A program made the translations under genes and the position numbers. Positions 23,363-36,300 of a stretch of DNA of 64,000 bases are shown in pieces. This DNA comes from Marisa cornuarietis. Its lineage: Eukaryota; Mollusca; Gastropoda; Architaenioglossa; Ampullariidae. The stretch's first letter is position 1. Every line of letters begins with the position of its first letter. The notes under the pieces are model-generated. The model was not told where the DNA came from. It saw only the letters and a list, made by a program, of their open reading frames with translations, and made no database searches. The stretch lies in assembly GCA_004794655.1 (NCBI GenBank), contig SMMW01000568.1, positions 248,001 through 312,000 of the forward strand. The letters are read 5' to 3'.

Positions 23363-26300
23363 TCAAAAAAGATCATAAAAATAGTCCAGTCCTTGACCAA
23401 GTTCCCATATAGATATCCCAATCCCAAGCTGTGAAGCTAACTCAAGTCGTCGTTGGATAGAATACAGACTGGGATAGTATATAACATGCTGTCCCTGAGC
23501 AGTGCTGCTGCAAAGAGAAAGCAAAGTGAATCATAAGTATTTGTACACAACAAATTCAGGTGCAGAAACATCAGTCACGGAAAATGTACATAGTACTCCA
23601 TATGCTAAAGGAAAATCTGAAAAGCAATGGTGAACAACTATTTCTGACAGTTCTTAGGTAATGGAACTTACTGTTTTGAGTAAATAGCATGTGCTGACTG
23701 AATAATATGTTAAACTAACCCAAATTCTGTAACATGTTCAGCTGTTGCAGGATCCCAGGCAATATTCACTTTCTGCCTCTGCAGGAGATCCACAAACCTA
23801 AAAATAATAAATCTTTTTTAAAAGTAATTTTCAGAAAAAGGCTTTAACAAGTGGAACATGCATACTTTGCACCAGAAGTGATGCAAGTCTCCATTACAGG
23901 TTTGAGTTTTAAATTAAGAAGGAAAGTAAATTCATTATAGACAAGACCTTAACTCTTACCATCTAAGGGGTTTAGGGTGCTCTGCTACTTTGTTTTGGGT
24001 TGTATTACAAAACCTTGCTGATCAAATGCAAAAGTATTGCAAAAGTAAACTTGTTGTAGAACAAACTAAATGAATAAACATTTATGATACTGAAAAGAAA
24101 AAGTTAAAGGAAGTGCTGGAATTGAAATATCTTTGACTTAAAATTATGAATAATAATTTTCAATTCGGTCTGCTCAATGATGAACATAAACATCACAAAG
24201 GAGAAAAAAGTATGTCTTTAGACAATACATTTTTAACAAAAACATTTTTACAATACATTTTGTTCTTTTATTAACTTTTTATTTACCTTTAGTACACATT
24301 GATGCTAAACAAAGGATGCATGAGAAAATTTTGACGACACATTAAACATTATGACGATGCATGCTAAGCAAAACATTTCCAAATTTAACAAAAATTATAA
24401 AATAATTCAACTACAATAAAAGTGAGAATGTCCTCTTTGTAAAAAATAAAAAAATTGTAGAAAATACTCTATTTGAGATCTTATCCATAATCGCTAGCGA
24501 TCATAATAAGTAAACAAACGTTCACCTTACGTATTTTAGTCATGACTTGGATTGCATGGTATAGATGACTAATTCTATTATCTTCATCTTCCTCATAAGT
24601 TTCACCAGAAACAACAAAGGACTCATCCTCCAAATAGAACTTTTCAGATTCAGACTTATTTCTCAAGTAAAAGGGAAAACAAAGAGCCCCTCCCAACCCG
24701 TATGTAATGAAAGGGAAGGAAGCCATGTGATCCTTTGTCTTGTAATTCTCTTCATTTACACATATTTTGAAATTTTTCTGTACTTGAGAACAATTATGTA
24801 ATTTAAAATCATTTTTAAGTAATTCTAAAGCAATCACATAAATTTAATGCAAAATTTTAGCATGAACTGAGTGGTATTTTATAATGGGCAAGGTTCAAGA
24901 TTATATTTTCCAAATCAAGGAGCTGTATAGTGAGTTAATATGGTAACTTGCAAAAAAAAAAAGGATCAAAATCATGTTTAGCCTTGAAGTGCTCAACTTC
25001 TAGATCATTAGTATAAACATTAAGCACCAACTATTTTTGTCAAAAAAAAAAAATTAATAGACTTTTTATCTATCATCAAAGCAGAAATTATCATACTAAC
25101 TGAGAACCCAGGATAGGTTCCACCTTGGAGCCCACTATATAGTATGTGCCATAGAAATTCAAGCCTGCCAATATTTTCTTTCGTTCTTCTGGATCCCATG
25201 TTGGTGAAAGGATCTCTACACACTGCTGGACCCACTGAATGGGGCTGTTTGGACCTGGCCTGAAAAACGAATAAACAATACAGCTCTTCACATTGCCAGC
25301 TATAAGGTGTGATGAATGAAAATAAAAATAATTAAATTTTTACAATGAAGAATTCTGCGATGATATGTTGATGCTGCGAATTTCATTACCACTTCTACGT
25401 ACTCAAATGAACACATGCTTTCAAATGAGTTCACAAATTTTACATATACATTATGATTACTACTTTTTAACTATATTACAGTCTATCGTGCATGCTAACA
25501 AAATGACATCTGATCTACAGAACACTGACACTTCTATCGATGCAAATAGCAAAAAAGTTGCATTACTCACATCCTTCCACCAGAGTAGTCATAAGTCATG
25601 AGACTGAAATAATCCACTGCTGAATGCAGATTCTCAAAATCCTGTCGACCAAATATCCCTTCTGCACCTCTGAAAGGAGCATTAGTGACTGTGTGATCAG
25701 ATAAAGTTTGCAAAGATGTCAAAACACATGGCAACTGTAACAAGGTGTAGTCTCTCTCTCTGCCTCCTCCCTCTCAGTTTCCCTTTACATTCTGGTTTCC
25801 TTGCATACATTCTTCACATTATCTGCTTTTAGGCGCTTGTAAAAAATATCTACAGTCATCATGACTAACTCTACAGATGCTTACGAAGCTTGAACTGGCG
25901 GAGGTATAACAAGTACAAAAATCTTCTTCTGTTTGTGCAGTGCCTCCCCAAGGTGTAGTAAGAAATGTGTCAGCTCACTGCAGGGAAGGGGAAAAAACAC
26001 AGTTATTTATTATGCAATATATATTTTTTCTCGTTATGTTCTAAGATAACTGAGAAAGAAATTATGGCAAGGGTTCTTGAATCGGTGTCCTTGAACACAC
26101 TTTCTCCTTAGAATATCTGTTCTCATAGGCTAAAAGTGTCTTTCACCTGCACCTTATCATTTCTTTGCAACCTTTTGCTTAGGTTTTATGTGAAAATGAT
26201 GACAATAATCATATACTTTCTCCTGATGGGAGATATGGTGTTTAAAAATTACACCCAAACACTTCTCTCTATTTGATCAGTTGCTCATATATTCAAATGT

Positions 26301-29010
26301 GCACAGCAACTGATGAAAACAAATAAATAAATGTCACTGACAGACTGGAAAAGATGGGTTGTTAAAGACTTGTTGACATGGTTTGTGGTATAAGTTGTTC
26401 CAGACTACAGGGCCAAGATGAGAGAAAGACTGGTTTTTCATATAAAATAAAAATTAAATTTCTGTAGCCAGTAAGTTTTGTCAGGTTTACTCTGTCAAAC
26501 AAGCAGCTTCATGTTGTGGTCCACCGTAACATGACACAAGCAATCTCGGCAAAAAAATCTCTACACAAATTATTTAAATATTTCAAATATACCATGCCAA
26601 ACATAATAGCTATCACCTGCGCATATTTCCTCCCAGCTGAGGCCATATTTCTATGACAGCACCATCAAATTTCTTTCCCTGAAAGATGAATAATATTCAT
26701 GACTGTGACCTAAGTACAGTAGCAGATTACCAATGAATAATATCTAATTACAAATTACATGTCCTAATTATACTATGTGATGTTAACACATATTCTGGCC
26801 AACGACAAATAAAAAGGATTCTAAATAAGTATGTTCCCTCAAGATGCATAAGTACCTTTAAAAAGTTGACCAAGGTGTCTATACAATCTTCTATGGCATC
26901 TTCACTTGAAAACAAAGCACTGAAGTCAGCTAACCTCCAGCCATCAAACAGGACCCTTGGAACTGTCAAAATGAGTTAATGGGCCAAATAAAGAAATGCA
27001 CTTTTTCCTATCAGAAAAGAATTTTATGAAATTACTTTCTTATGTTTCATTGATTTTATAAAACATTCTGCCATCATTTAATTAGGATTTTATGCATTAT
27101 AACTTCAAGACTACAGTACCTACCAATGCTCACATTTCTTCCGTTTTGAACTTCGTTGATCCAACCTGTTCAGAAAAAAAATAATGGCAAACAAAATGAC
27201 TTGTAAAAAAAATCTCTGAGGCACTTGATTGTTAGCTTTATAGTAAACCATAAAACAAAGGTGTGAAAAATAAAAGCCAATGAACACTTAACAGCAGAGT
27301 ATAGTAGTATATGTAGTAGATTTGCTTCTGCTTAGTGGCTTCCAGGATATGGCAAGAGATGTTCAGGATATGCCTTGTCAAAGTTGTCATAATTATTTGC
27401 ACATTGATGGACGAGAAGAAATGTTATATTTTTCATGTGACACTGTCACTCACATCAACAGGCCTTGAGTCTGTGTCATCAGGAGACAATAATTTATGAA
27501 TTTCTCTTTACTGAAACCAGCTAGAAACTTTGGTTTTCAGTAACATTACTCTTGTTTGTATTGTGCACATGCATGTTCATGAAAGTGCATTTGATGCCTA
27601 CCCTAACAAGATGTCTGCTCATGTGTGTATTTGTGTAGAGCACTTTGAGCTTTGGGGAAAGGCACTATGTAAATGCACTGTTCCCAGATCTCCATAACCT
27701 GAAGCCCTTAAGGCATCAATATTTGCAAATGATTGATTTTTTCCTATCTATATATATTAAAAACCCTGACCTTTATCAATGTCATGACCTCCTTCAATAA
27801 CAAATACTCCCCTTGGTTTCTTCTTCAGCTGCAACCACACTGGGGAAATATGGGTGAACTTTTGCGCAAACATTTTTGCCACATCATAGCCGTGGTTGTT
27901 CCACTGAAATTCAGATTTTAAGCAAGTGCAGAAGGAGTCTTCCTTCTCACTAAATAAAAAGACACTAATGAACATGCCAAATGTTTGTCATGTTTTAATG
28001 TGTGGCAGCAGAAAACATGCTGTTCAATCAGATTTGTGTGAGGTATTTACAAACTTGGCAGATAACTGTCTATGCTGCCACCAGTTAGAAAATAAATCAG
28101 TCAACAATGACATCAAGCTGTCAGTCATTTTTGTATCCCTTGTTACTGCTCTCTAACATAAATTGTAATTTGGCACAAGTTAGGTATTAAAGGAATGTTT
28201 TAAATGAATGCCACCTCTGAAGCATATAACCATGTCCAGAAACACCTATGGAACAAGGTGAAACATGTTTGAGGGAATCTGCTCCATCAAATCTTGTCAA
28301 AGAGGAGTAAAAGAAGTTAGAACCCTAAGAAGAAAATGCAGTTGACAGCATTTTTGCGTGTCTGCAAGTTCTTTAAAGAAAATATAAACCAACATATTTG
28401 TATGCTCACCGGTGTGACATATCCAAGAACTGGACCTTTGAAATTTTTGACATCTTGTATTAAAGGTGAAAATCGTGAGTGTTCTTCTAAAATGTGTTTC
28501 CTCTTCACTTCTGCAGAGACAAGACCTCTGTCAATAACACTCAGGACCACCTTCTGCGCAAAAGTAAGTTAAAAATTACATACAATAATGCAAACAAATA
28601 GCACCAATCAGTATGCAGATATAAAACTCCATTCGTAATCAGCAGTATTTGGAAGGACTTATTGAGGTTGATTGCGCTAATCATCACTTGTTTTCCTACA
28701 ACTATTTAGAAATAGTATAGTGAAAAAGGTTAAACAAGAGACTGAATGAGAAAAAATATTAAATCTGAAAAGAAAATGTTTTCCTGTAGCAGACTAGTGT
28801 CAACCAAGCAATGTAGATAATTGTTGCCATATATACCTATCAAATATATGATGGAAGCATAATTATATGATACTTGGACTCATTTAATACCTGGCTATCA
28901 CTTTTTTTCTTTTTGGTTTTATCACTTTTTGAAAGTGTTCCACTGACCAATGATCCCAGTGCCAACACCATTACAAACATGATCAGACCAGTTGCAATGT
29001 CCATCTTCAT
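23363..29010 (-). CDS. CHID1: Chitinase domain-containing protein 1 (SI-CLP)
   Basis: Eleven coding exons on the minus strand: 29010-28891, 28553-28410, 27903-27771, 27165-27124, 26962-26856, 26678-26617, 25977-25885, 25669-25571, 25259-25101, 23797-23720, 23507-23363. All introns are GT-AG and all phases fit, giving 393 aa, the length of human CHID1. Residues 1 to about 24 form a signal peptide, and the mature start TLSKSD matches the family. The GH18-like barrel follows: [13 protein letters not shown] (about 84), [17 protein letters not shown] (186-194), [18 protein letters not shown], and the C-terminal [14 protein letters not shown]. Glu192 is present but the usual GH18 DxxDxDxE acid series is not, as in other CHID1 proteins. 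They bind saccharides and are secreted or lysosomal rather than chitin-degrading. An acceptor-like CAG just upstream of the ATG (about 29018) suggests a 5' UTR exon. A second ATG lies two codons downstream at 29004. The gene is head-to-head with FAF2. Confidence 0.97.
27634..27676 (+). repeat. LINE/SINE-type 3' tail in CHID1 intron 3
   Basis: GAGCACTTTGAGC ... GGCACTATGTAAATGCA is the degenerate hairpin tail typical of element 3' ends (AGCRC ... GYGCTATATAAAT). It is short and diverged, with no upstream body recognised. Confidence 0.35.
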
Positions 29011-30239
29011 CTTTCTCCTGTAACAAGTACATCTTAATACTTAGCAGTCTTGTTAACAGACAAATAGTTTTGAGCAGGCATTGTAGCCTTGTTGCTGAAG
29101 GCCAAACTTGAACTGTCTGGTGGGAAAGAATGGATTTGATCTGATTTGATAAACTGTCACACCCGATTAAAACAATTAGCGAAGAATGACCACTAAGGTA
29201 GCCAGCACCAGGTGTGTTGCTTATCTCCCTCCTTCGAGTAATGTGAGCAAATTGTTAGGTCTTAAAGGCACTAGACCAGGTCACCTGCATGTCCAAGGCT
29301 TGGCCAGACCAGTGACCAGTAAAGGCCATGTACCCATCCAACAGTAAGTGGGCAACTTGGGTTTATGAGAGGAAGGAGGTGTGGCTCAGTCTTTCACATG
29401 GTGTGTCCTGGACATAGTGGCCTCTTACATTTATGGGTTCTTTGCTTTTAAACGTCAGTTATCGTATGTGATGCCTCAAGACAGTCAAGCTAGTGGTCGA
29501 TCTAAACCAGCCTCTCGATGGTTGTTTCAAACCAAATGAAGACGAACTCTCGATGTATACATCCATGGTCTGACTGTGTGTGTGTGTGTGCAGCTAAGGT
29601 AAAGGAACGAAGGGTGAGGCACGTGAATGCACGCTACCTACATATATCATAGTCAACAATATTAAACGTTATACAACAGGAATATAACTGAATAATTACG
29701 AAATATAAGCAACAGAAAATGTTTGAGAATATAGGTTTTATTCATTTGCGACCAAAGCTGTATTAACAAACTTGTTTTATCATCTTGAACAGAGGGTGGT
29801 TGAGAAAACCAGTTCATTGCTGCGTCTCATCACGGACGTGTAATTCAAGTTCGTGATCTCATAATGTTCCCTCAAATAAAGAGCGAGAGAGAAAGAGGAA
29901 AACAAACGTTAACAATTAACGAAAAATGCTCCTTTCCGAGAATTAATATAAAAACTAAGTAATGTTTTGGTTTTCAGCTTCTTTTCTTGGCTTTTTTACT
30001 GTTATATCATTCAACCAGATGCCAGAAATCAAAATCTAGCCACTTCGTCTGCCGAAGAAAATGTGTAAAATTGAAGCCGTGAATGAAAGTCGCAGATCAA
30101 ACATAATAAAAAAGTAAATGGTGATTTTGATGAACTTTTCACTAAAAGTACCTTTTATATCTCTTTCATATATTTTAACAGTAATTATTACATTTCCAAA
30201 TCCCCAGACTCAGGATTTTCAAAATGATTCGCCTGTAAA

Positions 30240-30390
30240 AGAGCAAGTAAGCGTCACTTCCTTTGACAACGAACGACGGGGGCACGAAGTGTCCGTCAGC
30301 CACGTGTGCACCCTGACCCGGAAAGAAAATTGTGATGGCGCTTTTCAACGGAAGTTGGCAGTCTGTCACAGCAGTGCAAAATGGCGGACG
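30240..30390 (+). promoter_or_regulatory. Probable FAF2 core promoter and start region
   Basis: The 140 bases before the FAF2 ATG are less AT-rich than their surroundings. They contain ETS-like GGAAG cores on both strands (CACTTCC near 30256, CGGAAG near 30350). The start itself reads CAAAATGGCGGAC, close to the YY1 site found at the 5' ends of many housekeeping genes. No TATA box is obvious. CHID1 starts 1.4 kb away on the other strand, so shared control is possible but not shown. Confidence 0.35.
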
Positions 30391-33300
30391 GTGATGATCT
30401 TTCTCAACATCAAACCGATAATTTGCTTCAGTTTCAGGTTAGAATTTCAATGTCATAGATCCTTATTTTGCACCCCAACATTATACACGTTCATCTAACA
30501 CAATCTAAATTTTTTAAGATGTTTTCATGATAGGTATCGAGGAAACGGGTCCTCTTTTATTGGGATCGCAGATAATTTAGCAATGTTTTTAAGATCATGA
30601 TCGTGATGATGCGCAAACCTGGTAGCTGTATCAATGGCATTTATTACATATATTGTTTTAAGCTTAATTTTGACGCCAGCGAAAAGCATAGATGAAATAT
30701 AAATATATTCAAAGGATCATGGAAAATAACAACACTGTGCAACTCATGTGTTTCTTGTAGTTCTTGAAACTACGATTTAGGCATGAGCACAACTTTGTAT
30801 AGATTCAAATTTTAAATTATTTCTTTTAGCTCTTTCAAGATTTCAGACGAAGAAAAGATTGTATTCGTGCTAATTTCTGTGCAACAGGATTTGACTGGGA
30901 TTGATGACATAGCGCGCTGCCGGATTATTCTTGAAAGACACAACTGGAACATTGAGGTAATACAGCGTTTTATTTTTTACCGTTTACCAACATCCCTTCA
31001 GATAAAACATAACTTTGGCTTATTTTCACAGAAAGACGACATGTGTAAAAGTGATCTTGTGTACTATATAATGTCATGAATTGTTTAAATGTAGCAATAA
31101 AAATAATTAATTTTTCGTATAGATAGGTAAGTGCTTAGAACGTTTGCCTTTGCGGCATGTATACTAGTCATGGCTTAGTTATTTCACTTTTATTTCAGCT
31201 GTATATTCATGCAAATTATGTCATCAAAAAAAGCATCTGCAGAAAAGCCAAAGAAGGAAACGTGTTTTTAAGCACTGCATCAAAAGGTTGCATAACAGTT
31301 ATCAAAAGAAGATTATCATAACCAGGCAGCAACATAAGAACTGTAAACACATAGTGAAAGCCTGGCTCTAATCAATTTCTTGATATTTTGAGTTAAAAGC
31401 TCCATCACATTTTATCTTATTCAGTACATTATGCAACATTTAGGAGAACAATTTGCACAAATAGGAAAGAAGCTTTATCTCAGTAACTTACCAGCTTTTT
31501 AAAGGAAAATGCTTGCTTGAATTATAGAAAGCATAAGATATACATGGACAAGTGCAATTTACAAAAAGTATTAATTAAAAGTGCAACTGCATATTTATAA
31601 TAATAATCTCCGTGGTTTTCTCTGCATTCATCTTTATTTTTGTTCTATGTAGGCAGCTGTACAGGATACATTTAATGAGCAAGAAGGTGCACCTACAGTT
31701 TTTTCCCAGCAGGGTACCAGGGAAGCCAGAGAACTGGTGGTAAACACACAACCTTTCAACCAGAGGTCAGAACATCTTTTAGAGCAGAGTATAATCATCG
31801 GAAACCTTTATATTGTATTTTATAGCTGTTATGCCTTATCTGCAAAGACACTGGACATAAAAAGCATATTAAGTTTTAGTTAGGTAAACTCCTTGTTCTT
31901 AGAAATTATCTCTTGTTATATTTTAGAACTCTGTGCATTTTAATGAGCACAGCCAGAACAAAGTTGGTGCTTAGATATTAGACTGCTACAAAGTAGTCAG
32001 GTAGTGGAGTGCATAGATTAGAAAATAAAAACACAGTCCTAAACATATCCATGCTTTCTTCCTGGTGGTGGTTTCTCATGCCCATGCAACCACAGATCTT
32101 TAACTGAGAATCATTATAGCACCTCACACCATACATACCTTTGACATTCCCTTGTGTCTGCTTGATTTGATTTCTGACAATTATCTTCTATGTGTCAATT
32201 GCTCGTGGAAAAAGACATGTCCCTGGAGCTGTTGACTGTTCTTAATACCCTTTACTATGTTTGACTCATGGTTGCATGATAATAGTATGTTGTCAAATGC
32301 AGTCTATGCTTGTTTAATATTATGGGGGATGCAGAATAACAGAGCGATAAACTTTTTTTTTACATGTCCTCAGAAAGTTGAGCAAGGCACACAAACAGCG
32401 TAGTAACAATTTTGAGACTGGGTTAATAATCTGTTGCAATAACAGCAATAAACGTTATGACTTAGTATGACAAGCAGGGACAGAAAGAATTTAATTTATT
32501 GCACTTGCACTGTTGGCATCATGGTAGACTTAAGTATTCCACATTGGCATTTGCCTTCTTGCTTTTTCTGGGAAGAGAAAACAGTACATCTGGGAAGAGA
32601 AAACAGTACAATAAAGAAGAGATGATCACCTGTACTATTTGAAATAGTAGAGGCAAGCTGGGAAATTAAGACTTGAGACAAAGCATTAGGTAATAAGGAT
32701 TGTAACATATGCTGAACTTTGAGGTAAACACTCAGAAGCAAACCCAACATCTGTTTGTCAAGAGTGTGCAGTCTGTGATATGGTGAACATACCTCTTGAA
32801 TTTGTGCTTACAATATAGGCATTACATTACATATAGGAATTCATGGACAGAGAGATAAAGTGTAGAAAATTAGATAAATCACATTTTACCAGCATATATT
32901 CCTTCAAAAAAAAAAATTAGAGGTTGACTTTAAAAAAAAAAAGACTTGGCAATTTTGTTAGGCCACATTTTAAAGTGCAGTCTTGGGTGTAACCCATTAT
33001 AGTCTAAATTAATTAGCTCCACTACCTCAAAGATGGTTTATGAGAGGACAAATTGTTATAAAGAAAAAAAAGTAAACGTTTTTAATTCTTTAGGCTAATT
33101 TTAAACAGTGAAAAGATTCTTTACATTTAGCTTGTAAGTGATGGTCAGATGTATAAATATATTAATATTTCTTGCTGTATTTCTTTTCTCAGGGTGTTTT
33201 CTATACAGCGTCAACAGCCAGTCGGACTTTGGCAGTGGTCATATTATATAATATTTTTCCCAATTCGATTTGTTTGGTCAACAGTTTTTGATGTCTTACG

Positions 33301-36300
33301 ATTTTTCTGTAAGTGGGTCAGCTAATTTGGTCATAAGCATATATTATAAATAAATTGTATTTTATGGTTAAGAATTTCTTTTTAAAAAATCAGTACATAT
33401 ATATTTTTATACGAAAACATTTAAAAGTGTTGACTTCACATGAAAGATAAGATCTCAGCTCCTATGTAGTCTTTTCATTTTGACTTTAAATTATTTGATT
33501 CTTTTTATGAATGGGTTATAATAAAACATGCTTACATATAAATTCTAAGAGTACATATTTAATGGCAAGAATGTGAATTGAGGAGAGCATGAGAGTTCCA
33601 ATAGCAGGAATCGTCATGTTTTTTTGTTTTGTTTTGTTTAACAGTTCGATTGTTGCGTCCAGATCCACGAAGAAGTAAGTTGTGCATCATGTATAGTTTG
33701 TTGTATAAAGTAGTTGTTGTAGTTGTTATTTAAAGCGGCTTTTCTAAGATCCCGAGGCACACAAAAGTCTTAAATGTTAAGATAAAGATGTGAGGTGAAG
33801 AAATGTGTACTTACATGTGTGCTCAGTCATTTACTATCATGTGTGGCATGCAGTTTCATATTACTGACTTACATCGGATTTTGCATTTTGCAGATGTTAC
33901 TGATCCATTAGGTGATGTACTTAGGTTTATCAGTCAATATGAGTCAAAGTATGGCAGCTGTCATCCTGTCTTCTATCAGGGGACATACAGTCAGGTGAGG
34001 TGGACCTTTTCAGTCCAGTCTGCATTCTGTCAGTACTTCAAGAATTTGTTTTTACTAGAAAGCAATATTTTTTTTGTTACAAGTAAATGCAAAATAAATA
34101 CATTTCTTTAAAAAGAATGTGGGGATTATGGATGTAATTCCTGCAGAACTGTTTACACTCATAATTGTTTAAAGTTAATTTGTAGAACTTGTGCAAGGAT
34201 GCAGGAAAAAAAGTATTGTTTGTTTCCTTGTGTGGTCTTCAGGCACTGAATGATGCAAAGCGTGAGCTTAGATTCCTGCTGGTTTATCTCCATGGTGACG
34301 ATCACCAGGACACCGACAGTTTTTGTCAAAACACTTTGGCTGATCCACAAGTGTGCACATTTCTGAACACACATACTATCTTATGGGCCTGTAATACAGG
34401 TAGCCCAGAGGGATATAGAGGTAAGTTGCTACTTTCAACTCTCCTTTCACCCCACATCCCGTCCCCAAAAGCACCAGCTTATGTTAGACATTTCTGAACT
34501 AATTTTCTAGCTTACTATAAACTTTTAAACAGCATACACCTGTTAAATGGTTATAACTAATGCTAGTTAGTATTTGTAGATTACTAGCATTATTTAATCA
34601 ATTCACCTTTATCTTTTTTTGGGGGGTGGGGGCAGGGATAGTTTAGAAAATGATTATATTATTAAAATCAAGTGTATATTATTAAAATCAAGTGTAACAA
34701 ACAATATAAATTGACATTAAATCGTGGTTGATGCTGTTTCTTTAAGGCAGCTCCTCTGAATTTGCTGTTTGGACTTTTTAGTTTAGTCTTCCCTTATTAA
34801 CATCCCCTGGCGAAAAAGTTTAGAGTCCCACCTGTGGTCCTCTGTTTTTGTGCATTCTGCAAATGATGATTTTTGTCACTTGTGTGTTTGCCTTTGCACA
34901 GTGTCACAAGCACTGAAGGAAAACACATATCCATTCCTGGCTGTGATTGTGCTGCGAGAGAATCGTATGACTGTTGTAGCCAAAATAGAAGGACCTATTG
35001 GTGAGTCATTTCTAAGTAATAATGGAGGGGGGAAAAAAACTGGTAGCAAGTGATTATTAAGCAGGTTACACAGTTCTTGTGTTACACCTGTGAATGTGGC
35101 CTTCATTACCATTGAGTTTGGTTTGCAACTGTTTAGTACTCTCAGTGATAATGCTGTAAGTTTGTTAAAGGCTGTAGCAGATGTTGAAATTTTTCTTTGA
35201 CTGTACCAGATGATATTAAACTGGTTAAACTAGCTCTTTAACCATCAAAAGTTCTTTCCCTGACAGTGAGCAAGTATGTGTCTGACATGTAGGGCACTTT
35301 ACATGTCAGAGGGGCGAAGCCAATACACTAGTTTTTTTTCTATGGTTACAGTTTTGTTCACTGGCTCTGCTTTTACCACAGACGGGTCTTACTAAACCTG
35401 ATCGTTATTCTCTTATGGTCATGTCTTTTGGAACAGTCAAAGAAGAAATAAAATTTTGAGAGTAAATTCTCTTTTTTTTATGCTTACCAGATGATATGAT
35501 GTTGTGGCCCATCTAACCTCCCTGCTGTTTGGGGGATGTGTTGGTTGAAAAAAACTACTGTATTGGCTTTTCCATTGCCTTTATAGCTTTCAGAGGGCAG
35601 TTGCTCACCTGACCAGTGAAGCAGCTTGCACACCAGGCATGTGCTTGCTCACTCTCAGGGAGACAACTTTTGATGGTTAAAAAGCTAGTGTAGATCTTTG
35701 TATTTTATGGTCATGTCATCTGGTAAGTCTCAAAGAAATTGAATTTACTCTCAAAGTTTTATATTTTCTAACAGTTTTAGCATGATATTTGTGAAATTGT
35801 CATATTGAGATCCTTCAGAAAAATGTCAGAAACTTTTTACTTTTACTTATCCCCTTGCTGTTATTTGATAATGAAGCTAATTAATTGTCAATAGAAGAAA
35901 TGTCATTATGACAAATTTTCTCGTGTAGCAAAGCAGATAGTAAAAAAAAGTAGGAGGTAGGAAGAAATTAGAGCACAAACAACCACAACAACAATCACAA
36001 AATCTCTACCTGGTCATACTTTACTGTGTTGAAATCTGTAATTGCAACATCATATAGTAAATATACATCAAATCATCATCATACAACAAAGTAAGGAGGT
36101 AGGAAGCGTGCAGCAGTTAATTTAGAGCACTCATCAAGATTTCTTGGTTAGGCATTTACAGTGTCCATTAAATGGCATTTTAAATTTAAGGTACTGATTG
36201 CTAAGAGTGCAAATGAATGCTTCTTATCCAGATTGATTACTTTGAAAGAGATCTTTGAGTTGTTATAAACAAGGATCTACTTGGTGAATTTTCTGTACAT

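Noticed and set aside
24481..24837. 118-codon minus-strand frame inside CHID1
   Set aside because: Lies in intron 9 between well-placed exons 9 and 10, has no homology to CHID1, and phases close without it.
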